From Candidatus Zixiibacteriota bacterium (GTDB lineage Bacteria; Zixibacteria; MSB-5A5; GN15; JACZUZ01), in NCBI GenBank assembly GCA_022572905.1, contig JACZUZ010000094.1:1-7154 (forward strand): a stretch of DNA of 7,154 bases, in the 5' to 3' direction. Position numbers and translations under genes: made by a program. The notes beneath the pieces are model-generated. The model was not told the DNA's origin. It saw only the letters and a program-made list of their open reading frames with translations, and made no database searches. Shown here piece after piece: positions 1 through 6,143 of the stretch (the stretch's first letter is position 1; each line of letters starts with the position of its first letter).

Positions 1-1
1 G

Positions 2-799
2 GCCACAATCCAGGCTGGAATAAACGCCGCTTCAAACGAGGACACTATTCTCGTGGCGCCAGGGACGTATAACGAAAACATTGATTTTTCGGGAAAATCC
101 GTCAAACTAATTAGTTCAGGTGGAGCGGACGTGACCACGCTACAACCTGCAGACCCAAATCAAACTACAATCAGCATGATCAGTATTACAGAGCCCGGCG
201 CTCAATTTTCCGGATTCACCGTGACGGGAAGCGGACAAACGAATACTGTGTTTATCATTGAATCCTCACCGACTATTAGTGATAATATCTTTCGGAACAA
301 TGATAACGACACAGCCTATGGGAGTGTTTTCTACATCTTAAATTCTGGCGCTGTGATCACACGTAATCTCATTCATGACAATCTGAGCGAACGCACTTTT
401 GATTTACGGTCATGGACGTATGATGTGACGATAACAAATAACACGCTCGCAGACAACTATGGTGGTTTCCACGTCTCTGATAATAGAACTAACGGAATTG
501 GACCAAACATAGTTAACAATATCATTAGTAACACGACAACGAACGCTTTCCGCACAGATGCCGCAGGAATTATTAGAGTAATCGATCATAATATTATATG
601 GCCGGAACCTGCCATCTGGGATGTTTCGACGAATCCCAGTGTGTTCCCCAGTCCGGAAAATTATTTTGTGGATCCTCAGTTCGTCGATCCTTCATCGAAA
701 AATTTTCAACTTCAAGCGTCATCTCCAGCTATCGATGCCGGTTTGCAGGGATTTAAATATAATGACCCAGATGGTTCACGAAATGATGTGGGCGCCTTC
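2..799 (+). repeat. Beta-helix module 1 (protein-level repeat, partial)
   Basis: First of three diverged copies of a right-handed parallel beta-helix domain in the giant gene. It opens with an N-cap of the TIQAGINAAS ... DTILVAPGTYNENI type. Short Asn-rich rungs follow (SDNIFRNN, ITRNLIHDN, ITNNTLADNYGG, IVNNIISN). It closes with SSPAIDAG and NDVGAF. The SPAIDAG aspartate lies at nt 734. The left edge is cut by the window. Confidence 0.8.
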
Positions 800-3700
800 T
801 CATTTGAGCATTCCAAACCACTCGCTGCGAATATCAATCTTGGCGCCGAAGATTTCACACGAGTAGTGTCGCACGCTCCGACTTTCTACTGGAGTTTTCG
901 GAATGAAACTCCGGCGACACAGACCAGGTACGAAATTCGCGTCGAGAATGACGATTCAATCTCTATGTGGAACCCGGGGTCCGTATCCAGTTCCGACACA
1001 TTCGTAGTCTATGCGGGTGAGACATTGCTTGATCACACAACTTACCATGCCGAAATTCGCACACACAATGGCTCAGACTGGGGTGACTGGTTGCCATTTA
1101 CTTTCACGATGAATAGCGCTCCGCTCGTTCCAGTGCCTGTTGGCCCGATTGCCAGCGCATCAATCCCGGCCAATGATGTTGTGCTTGAAGTCGATACTAC
1201 CTCCGATCCGGAGTCGCAGGATGCGCTATCCTTTGACTTTGAGGTGTACGCTGACCCGGCTTTGATAACACTGGTTACCGGTTCGGAAAGCGCCGTTCTC
1301 TGGCAGAATCGCATCCGCTCAACTGTAATTTCCGGCCTACAAATCGGTGTTGAATACTGGTGGCGTTGTCGGGCATGCGATACTCATGAGTACTCCGACT
1401 GGTCAACAGCGAATTCCTTCACACCATCTGCAACAAATAACATTCGTGTTCCTCTGGACGAAACGACAGTTCAAGACGCAGTAAACGCCGCCTCCAATGG
1501 AGACACCGTCTCACTTGCTCCTGGAGACCATTTCGGAGATGTGGATTTGTCCGACAAGACTATCATTCTCATCTCGGAGAACACGGCGGATCCCGCAGTT
1601 ATTCAAGGGACTGTTTTAATTAACAGCGGCCAGACATTGTCTACCGTGATTTCCGGCATCACCTTTACACCCAACCTCAGTATTATCTGCAATAGCGTTA
1701 CGGTAACTATAGAGAATTGCAACTTTATCAACATCCGAAATGGAAACATATCCTTCAATAACGCCGGTGGACGTATAATCGGCAACAGGTTCATTAATGA
1801 TTCTACCATTTTTAGTTCTGGTATTAAATACATTGTTAATTTCAAAGGACCTTCACATCCACTTGGTATTGAATTTGCACACAATACCCTCATCGCCCCC
1901 AGCGGTAACGCTGCGCACTTTGAGGGCATGGACAACGTTTCGATTCATCATAATGTTATCTCTGATTATTCTGGCCATGCTCTTTACATCGAGGGCGGAT
2001 CAGGCAAAGTCTACAACAATACATTTGCTAACAACTCCAATGGGACGTTCGTGTGGGAACCTTTTTTCGTCGGAGAAACAAGTGCCTACTCGATTCGAAA
2101 CAATATTTATTTTGATCACAAGACGGTTAGCCATCAGGTTCTCGGCAATGATTTTGACTACAATCTCGCCTATAACAACAACGGAGGCGACGATCCTGGA
2201 CCGAACGGAGTGATTGCGGAACCGCTATTCTTCAATCCGGAATTTGGAGACTATCGCATCTATTGGAATTCTCCGGCCATAGACGCTGGAGACCCGGCGG
2301 CTGGGTTCAATGACACTGACGGAACTCGAAATGATATCGGAGCGTTCAACGCGTCGGCGCTTACTCTTCCAGTTGCCATTGAGCCAGAAGTAGTAGGTGA
2401 GGTTCGCAATCGCGTTCGCGATCATACGCCGACATTCTCCTGGAAATTCAACGACACGGCCGGGTCACAATCCTCGTACGAAGTCGAAGTCGGAACCGAC
2501 ATTGATTGGAGCGTAGTCGAGATGTGGTCTTCCGGGCAAATCAATAGCGCCACAACAGAGGCATTCTATACAGGAGCTCCGCTTCTTGATGGGGAATGGT
2601 ATTTTTATCGCATTCGTCTGAATAATGGATCAACTTCGGGTGACTGGATGATCTCCAGTTTTCGTATGAATTCTGCAACCGAGATCCCTCAAGCGATTCT
2701 TCCGCTTGCAGGCGCCTCAGTCAATGTTGAATACGGTCGACTGTTCGCCGACAGTATTCCAACGGACCCGGATGGAGACACAATCACCTATCAGTTTTCA
2801 CTCTATAGTGATGCAAGCCTGACCTCACGTCTTGATACGGACTCAGGCATAGCGCACGACGGCAGACTGGTTCAGACCAAGACGTTCGACGGATTAACTG
2901 TTGGCCAGCAATACTGGTGGCGTTCGCGGTCGTTCGATGGTTATGAATTTTCAAACTGGTCAACGACAGAGTCGTTTGTCACTCGCGCTCCCGGCATTGT
3001 CACCACGGTTGAGGCGGGAGTCACGAAGATTTCTGACGCTCTTTTTATTTCCGGCCCCCGCGACACTGTCTCTGTCACTGCTGGAACCTACTCAGATAAT
3101 ATTATTTTCCGAGGTAATTCCTGTGCCATAATCTCTGTTGACGGCGCGGAAAACACAATACTAACCGCTGAAGATCCAGAGCGATCAATTCTTCTAATCG
3201 AACAGGCGTCAGATTCCGCCGCTTCTATTAGCGGTATCTCTTTTGATGGCTCTGGCATGGGAAATATTAAACTGGCGCTGGTTAAAGGGGGGTCTCATCT
3301 GACTGCCAGTTCCAACATATTCACTGACTATGTCGGCGGTAATTATACTCTCAGTATTGAAAGCGCCGAAGCGACTCTTAAACGGAATCTGTTCTACGGA
3401 AACCAGACGCTGGCGGCGTTACTGGTGAACAGCAATTCGACCGCAACTGTCGTAAACAATACGTTCGACAATAATACAAACGCGATCATAAAATTTGGTT
3501 CCCGCTTCTTCGAAATCAGAAACAACATTGTCACAAATTCTTCCGCTTTTGGCATCAAATATTCTTCTCCAGGTCTGTCAGCAGATTACAATTTGGTCTG
3601 GAATAATCAGACCGATTATAGTGGTAGTGGAAACGCTGGCGCCAACGACATAAACCTCGACCCGCAATTCGTTGATCCCGCCATCGGTAACTACCACCTT

Positions 3701-4165
3701 CAGATAGGCTCTCCTGCCGTAGACGCCGGCGATCCCGATCCGCAATATAACGACCTCCAAGGTTCTCGAAACGATATCGGAGCTTTTCCTCTTGATTGCG
3801 GCGAAGATACTGATTGCGATAACATCATCGGCAGCGCAGATAACTGCCCGACCACTTATAATCCGGATCAAATCGACACAGACTCCGATGGCTTGGGTGA
3901 CGCTTGTGACGCATGTATATTAGTTCCGGGCGAATGCACACCGTGCTGTACCGCTTCCGGTGACGCAGATGGTGGCGGTGATGTGAACATCGGCGACGCG
4001 ACGTTTGTTGTGAAATACATTTTCGAGAGCGGCGATTCGCCGTCATGCCTCAATCAAGCCGACGCAGATGGCAGCAATGACGTCAACATCGGCGACGCAA
4101 CCTATATTGTAAAATTCATTTTCCAGGACGGCCTTTCCCCTGTATGCGGCTCGACGGGGTTGTAG
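2..4165 (+). CDS. Giant secreted beta-helix / FN3-like / TSP3 / dockerin-like protein (5' partial)
   Basis: The reading frame is open from the first complete codon, so the gene starts upstream of the window. The GTG at 53 is an internal valine in a beta-helix N-cap (ATIQAGINAAS, then ILVAPGTY), not a start. Numbering from that valine as residue 1, the order is: beta-helix to about 249; FN3-like pair 250-460; beta-helix 471-765; FN3-like pair 766-980; beta-helix 984-1245; thrombospondin type 3 calcium segment 1252-1290; dockerin-like tag 1302-1366; stop TAG. The helices show Asn-rich rungs such as IRNNIVTN and end in SPAIDAG or SPAVDAG followed by DVGAF or DIGAF, resembling the C-terminal part of choice-of-anchor Q type domains. 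No catalytic residues of polysaccharide lyases could be assigned, so the role is open: glycan binding, adhesion or polysaccharide degradation are all possible. It is presumably exported, but the signal peptide is outside the window. The gene 117 bp downstream shares its C-terminal tag. Confidence 0.9.
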   Translation, partial: ATIQAGINAASNEDTILVAPGTYNENIDFSGKSVKLISSGGADVTTLQPADPNQTTISMISITEPGAQFSGFTVTGSGQTNTVFIIESSPTISDNIFRNNDNDTAYGSVFYILNSGAVITRNLIHDNLSERTFDLRSWTYDVTITNNTLADNYGGFHVSDNRTNGIGPNIVNNIISNTTTNAFRTDAAGIIRVIDHNIIWPEPAIWDVSTNPSVFPSPENYFVDPQFVDPSSKNFQLQASSPAIDAGLQGFKYNDPDGSRNDVGAFSFEHSKPLAANINLGAEDFTRVVSHAPTFYWSFRNETPATQTRYEIRVENDDSISMWNPGSVSSSDTFVVYAGETLLDHTTYHAEIRTHNGSDWGDWLPFTFTMNSAPLVPVPVGPIASASIPANDVVLEVDTTSDPESQDALSFDFEVYADPALITLVTGSESAVLWQNRIRSTVISGLQIGVEYWWRCRACDTHEYSDWSTANSFTPSATNNIRVPLDETTVQDAVNAASNGDTVSLAPGDHFGDVDLSDKTIILISENTADPAVIQGTVLINSGQTLSTVISGITFTPNLSIICNSVTVTIENCNFINIRNGNISFNNAGGRIIGNRFINDSTIFSSGIKYIVNFKGPSHPLGIEFAHNTLIAPSGNAAHFEGMDNVSIHHNVISDYSGHALYIEGGSGKVYNNTFANNSNGTFVWEPFFVGETSAYSIRNNIYFDHKTVSHQVLGNDFDYNLAYNNNGGDDPGPNGVIAEPLFFNPEFGDYRIYWNSPAIDAGDPAAGFNDTDGTRNDIGAFNASALTLPVAIEPEVVGEVRNRVRDHTPTFSWKFNDTAGSQSSYEVEVGTDIDWSVVEMWSSGQINSATTEAFYTGAPLLDGEWYFYRIRLNNGSTSGDWMISSFRMNSATEIPQAILPLAGASVNVEYGRLFADSIPTDPDGDTITYQFSLYSDASLTSRLDTDSGIAHDGRLVQTKTFDGLTVGQQYWWRSRSFDGYEFSNWSTTESFVTRAPGIVTTVEAGVTKISDALFISGPRDTVSVTAGTYSDNIIFRGNSCAIISVDGAENTILTAEDPERSILLIEQASDSAASISGISFDGSGMGNIKLALVKGGSHLTASSNIFTDYVGGNYTLSIESAEATLKRNLFYGNQTLAALLVNSNSTATVVNNTFDNNTNAIIKFGSRFFEIRNNIVTNSSAFGIKYSSPGLSADYNLVWNNQTDYSGSGNAGANDINLDPQFVDPAIGNYHLQIGSPAVDAGDPDPQYNDLQGSRNDIGAFPLDCGEDTDCDNIIGSADNCPTTYNPDQIDTDSDGLGDACDACILVPGECTPCCTASGDADGGGDVNIGDATFVVKYIFESGDSPSCLNQADADGSNDVNIGDATYIVKFIFQDGLSPVCGSTGL
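800..1432 (+). repeat. FN3-like pair, copy 1
   Basis: Two beta-sandwich-like segments link helix 1 to helix 2. The first starts around HAPTFYWSF (residue 274) and ends with a TFTMNSA-type strand. The second contains a DPESQDALSFDFEVYAD strand pair and ends with the motif EYWWRCRA ... YSDWS, typical of fibronectin-III-like domains. It aligns by eye with 2348-2992, at an offset of 517-519 residues. FN3 is assigned from pattern only; another Ig-like fold is possible. Confidence 0.65.
1463..2347 (+). repeat. Beta-helix module 2 (protein-level repeat)
   Basis: Second beta-helix copy. The N-cap is TTVQDAVNAASNGDTVSLAP, then DLSDKTIILIS. Rungs include VTIENCNFINI, IEFAHNTLIAP, SIHHNVISDYSGHALYI, KVYNNTFANN and SIRNNIYF. 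It closes with NSPAIDAGDP and NDIGAF; the SPAIDAG aspartate is at nt 2282, 516 residues after the equivalent residue of module 1. This is the longest of the three visible helices. Confidence 0.8.
2348..2992 (+). repeat. FN3-like pair, copy 2
   Basis: Second copy of the two-sandwich linker. The first segment begins with HTPTFSWKF (residue 791) and ends with SSFRMNSA. The second contains DPDGDTITYQFSLYSD and ends with QYWWRSRSFDGYEFSNWS. The paired tryptophans at residues 955-956 match 436-437 of copy 1. A DPDGD motif at a domain junction is common in calcium-stabilised Ig-like and cadherin-like modules, so calcium binding here is possible. Confidence 0.65.
3002..3787 (+). repeat. Beta-helix module 3 (protein-level repeat)
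   Basis: Third and most diverged beta-helix copy. The N-cap reads TTVEAGVTKISDALF, with a few extra residues before RDTVSVTAGTYSDNI. Rungs include LKRNLFYGNQ, VVNNTFDNNTNA and IRNNIVTNSSAFGI. It closes with GSPAVDAGDP and NDIGAF, with the SPAVDAG aspartate at nt 3722, 480 residues after that of module 2. It is followed by the calcium-binding tail instead of another FN3-like pair. Confidence 0.8.
3806..3922 (+). other. Thrombospondin type 3 calcium-binding segment
   Basis: Residues 1252-1290 of the giant protein follow the thrombospondin type 3 pattern: Asp-rich DTDCD, then ADNCPTTYNPDQ, DTDSDGLGDACD and a final Cys. In this family the aspartates wrap calcium ions and the cysteines form disulfides, giving a stiff calcium-dependent stalk. 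Here it sits between the last beta-helix and the dockerin-like tag, a usual position for a spacer. Confidence 0.85.
3944..4162 (+). other. Dockerin-like C-terminal tag of the giant protein
   Basis: Two 12-residue EF-hand-like loops, DADGGGDVNIGD (1304-1315) and DADGSNDVNIGD (1337-1348). Each is followed by a helix (ATFVVKYIF; ATYIVKFIF), as in dockerin type I. Asp occupies loop positions 1, 3, 7 and 12; the usual Asp at position 5 is Gly or Ser. A Cys pair precedes the first loop, and single cysteines follow each helix (PSC, PVC). The two halves are near copies, giving the pseudo-twofold symmetry of dockerins. Whether a cohesin partner exists cannot be seen here. Confidence 0.8.
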
Positions 4166-4177
4166 CCTGAAACCGAT

Positions 4178-4193
4178 AAGCGAGATTTCGCTT
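4178..4193 (+). terminator. Weak hairpin after the giant gene
   Basis: A perfect 6-bp stem AAGCGA / TCGCTT with a GATT loop starts 12 nt after the stop codon. There is no clean T-run after it; the nearest is TTTTT about 25 nt downstream. It could be a poor terminator or an mRNA 3'-end stabiliser. Confidence 0.25.
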
Positions 4194-4272
4194 TACAATA
4201 TCATCCTATCTCACTATTTTTCTCTCACAGACCGCTCTGGTCACTCTTTATCGAACGCACCTTAAATCAAGC

Positions 4273-4277
4273 AGGAG
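4273..4277 (+). promoter_or_regulatory. Ribosome binding site of the copper oxidase gene
   Basis: AGGAG with 5 nt before the GTG at 4283. It decides the start: the GTG opens a classic signal peptide, and no ATG in frame nearby has a comparable site. Confidence 0.75.
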
Positions 4278-4282
4278 TCGGA

Positions 4283-5998
4283 GTGTTATCTAACAGAAGA
4301 ATCGCAACTTTCGCTCTGACCATTTTTCTCGGAGCGGGTTCGCTCTACGCTATTACCCCTAACGCTACTACTCCCAACGAACATTCCGTCACTCCTGCAT
4401 CACCGACAATCAACGCCGACCCGGCCCAGGTGGGTTCATGGGGCGGGCCGTACGCATGGCCGGTGATTGCGATTCATTCTTTTCTACTACCTACGGGAAA
4501 AGTATTACAGTATTCGCTTCCGGCTCAAGTTCCCTCCGGAATCTATATTTGGAATCCACAAGATTGGGAGTTCACACAAGCGCTTGTTAGTCGTCCCCTC
4601 TTCTGTAGCGGGCATTCATTTCTGGCGGATGGACGTATTCTGGTAACCGGTGGGAATGGACCCTCTCCTGAGGGAGAATTTCGAGGGACGAAAGACGCCC
4701 ACATTTTTGACCCGTTTACAGAAACCCGGTCGAGAGTTGAAGATATGGCCGGCGGGCGCTGGTATCCTACGAATGTCACCCTGGCCGACGGCCGAGTGTT
4801 AGTTTTCTCCGGACTGGATGAGTTGACAGGCGCCGTCAATGGTGACATTGAACTCTTTGATCCCTCGACGGGTAGCTGGCAGATTGTGAATCAAACATTC
4901 CTGCCACTTTTTCCTCGCACGTGCGTGCTAACCACCGGCGATGTTTTCTATTCTGGTCCCTCCCGTGAGACAGGACTCCTCGACATTAACACCTGGCAAT
5001 GGTACGATGTTAGGCTAAATAATTTTGGACGTCGAAACGACGGTCTTTCGGTACTTCTGCCCCCCGGTCCCGACAAGGTTATGATTGTCGGCGGTCGAGA
5101 GGATTCTCTCGTTACTGAAACTGCGGAAATTATAGACTTAAACGATTCAGTTCCTAGCTGGAGTTACACAGCGCCTATGAATTTTCCGCGCATGCATGGT
5201 AATATTGTCATCTTGCCCGACGCTACGATAATGGTTGTCGGCGGCCACAGCACAATGCATTCTGCGGACACCCTGACCCCACCGACAACAGTCTACGAAC
5301 CTGAAATATATGATCCACTGACTGAAACATGGAGCGTCATGGCTCCTATGACACGGCCGCGCCAATATCATTCCACTGCGCTTCTACTTCCAGACGCTCG
5401 AATCCTTCTAGCCGGTTCAAATAACGAGTTCACTGGAGAAATCTATTCACCACCGTATCTTTTCCGGGGGCCGCGCCCAGTTATCGATTTCGCTCCTGCA
5501 GAAGTCGCGTACGGCGTGACTTTCAACGTCAGGTTCACCAGCGAAACAACCTCCAATACCATTTGCCTTGTTCGACTCAGCAGCGTAACCCACTCCGTTA
5601 ACATGGATCAGCGCTACGTGCACCTTGCCGATGTGGATGGTAATTTCAATGTCGCTGTACTGGCGCCTTCGGGAGGAACATATGCGCCTCCCGGTTACTA
5701 CTTGCTCTTCGTCGTCAGCGAAGACGGCGTTCCCTCAATGGCAAACATGATCCACCTTGACGATGACGTCGCCGGGTGCTGTAACTTCCCTGGTGACGCA
5801 GACAACAGTGGAGATGTAAACGTGGGGGACGCGACCTTTTTAATCACTTACATATTCCGGAGAGGCGCCACTCCTCCCTGCCTTGACGAAGCCGACTCGG
5901 ACGGAAGCGATGACATCACCATCGGCGACGCAACTTATATTGTTAAGTATGTCTTTCAGAGCGGTGGTTATCCTATCTGCGGAACGACTGGAACTTGA
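4283..5998 (+). CDS. Secreted galactose oxidase/glyoxal oxidase-like radical-copper oxidase with dockerin-like tag
   Basis: 571 residues from a GTG start. Residues 1-23 are a signal peptide (SNRR, a hydrophobic core, likely cleavage after SLYA). A kelch-type beta-propeller follows (about 45-385), with blades such as GRILVTGG, GRVLVFSG, VMIVGG and ATIMVVGG. Then comes the C-terminal E-set domain (DUF1929 type, about 390-495; SPPYLFRGPRP, THSVNMDQR, PPGYYLLFVV). By motif alignment with fungal galactose oxidase, Cys108 (FCSGH) and Tyr161 (RWYPT) match the Cys-Tyr cofactor. Tyr362-His363 (RQYHS) and His437 (VTHSVN) match the remaining copper ligands. The stacking Trp290 position appears to be an acidic residue (near Asp179), so the substrate probably differs from galactose; RWYPT is more glyoxal-oxidase-like. 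The expected reaction is oxidation of a primary alcohol or aldehyde with release of hydrogen peroxide, outside the cytoplasm. Residues 504-566 form a dockerin-like tag like that of the upstream gene. Confidence 0.92.
   Translation: MLSNRRIATFALTIFLGAGSLYAITPNATTPNEHSVTPASPTINADPAQVGSWGGPYAWPVIAIHSFLLPTGKVLQYSLPAQVPSGIYIWNPQDWEFTQALVSRPLFCSGHSFLADGRILVTGGNGPSPEGEFRGTKDAHIFDPFTETRSRVEDMAGGRWYPTNVTLADGRVLVFSGLDELTGAVNGDIELFDPSTGSWQIVNQTFLPLFPRTCVLTTGDVFYSGPSRETGLLDINTWQWYDVRLNNFGRRNDGLSVLLPPGPDKVMIVGGREDSLVTETAEIIDLNDSVPSWSYTAPMNFPRMHGNIVILPDATIMVVGGHSTMHSADTLTPPTTVYEPEIYDPLTETWSVMAPMTRPRQYHSTALLLPDARILLAGSNNEFTGEIYSPPYLFRGPRPVIDFAPAEVAYGVTFNVRFTSETTSNTICLVRLSSVTHSVNMDQRYVHLADVDGNFNVAVLAPSGGTYAPPGYYLLFVVSEDGVPSMANMIHLDDDVAGCCNFPGDADNSGDVNVGDATFLITYIFRRGATPPCLDEADSDGSDDITIGDATYIVKYVFQSGGYPICGTTGT
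5777..5995 (+). other. Dockerin-like C-terminal tag of the copper oxidase
   Basis: Loops DADNSGDVNVGD (505-516) and DSDGSDDITIGD (538-549), each followed by a helix (ATFLITYIF; ATYIVKYVF). A CC pair (499-500) precedes them, and single cysteines lie in PPC and PIC. The layout matches the tag of the upstream gene residue for residue in length, ending CGTTGT here and CGSTGL there. At DNA level, 5920-5943 matches 4087-4110 at 23 of 24 positions. The oxidase domain is complete without it, so this is an added module. Confidence 0.8.
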
Positions 5999-6008
5999 AA
6001 TCGACCCT

Positions 6009-6030
6009 CGGAATAGTCTATACAATTCCG
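6009..6030 (+). terminator. Weak hairpin after the copper oxidase gene
   Basis: Inverted repeat CGGAAT / ATTCCG with a 10-nt loop, 10 nt after the stop codon. It is followed by GC-rich sequence, and TTATTTTA comes only about 10 nt later. It does not meet the usual intrinsic terminator pattern. Confidence 0.2.
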
Positions 6031-6132
6031 CTGGGCGGCGTTATTTTACAAAACGATAATCGGCCCTTCCCTCACCGCGCGGTTCTAAAATTAATTAGAA
6101 TGTCATTTAGGACGCTGGAAATTTAATTATTC

Positions 6133-6136
6133 GGAG
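6133..6136 (+). promoter_or_regulatory. Ribosome binding site of the 52-residue repeat gene
   Basis: GGAG with 7 nt before the TTG at 6144. It supports the rare TTG start, which directly opens a signal peptide; no in-frame ATG or GTG lies between 6144 and the end of that peptide. Confidence 0.65.
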
Positions 6137-6143
6137 TAATTCC

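Noticed and set aside
1797..2213. A 138-codon plus-strand frame inside beta-helix module 2
   Set aside because: It is an out-of-frame shadow: the overlapping frame has clear beta-helix rungs conserved with two other modules, while this one has no recognisable motif or ribosome binding site.
3578..4053. Overlapping minus-strand reading frames of 61-97 codons opposite the thrombospondin type 3 and dockerin-like coding region
   Set aside because: They lie fully opposite strongly supported domains, show no domain or signal sequence, and arise from the GA/GAC-rich Asp codons on the plus strand.
53..4165. Annotation of the giant protein as a pectate lyase or alginate lyase
   Set aside because: The beta-helix fold is shared by many non-enzymatic proteins, and I could not identify conserved lyase calcium-binding or catalytic Arg/Lys residues.
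4197..4260. GACC/GGTC inverted repeat near 4230 as a terminator or operator
   Set aside because: The stem is only 4 bp with a 5-nt loop and no T-run directly after it, which is expected by chance.
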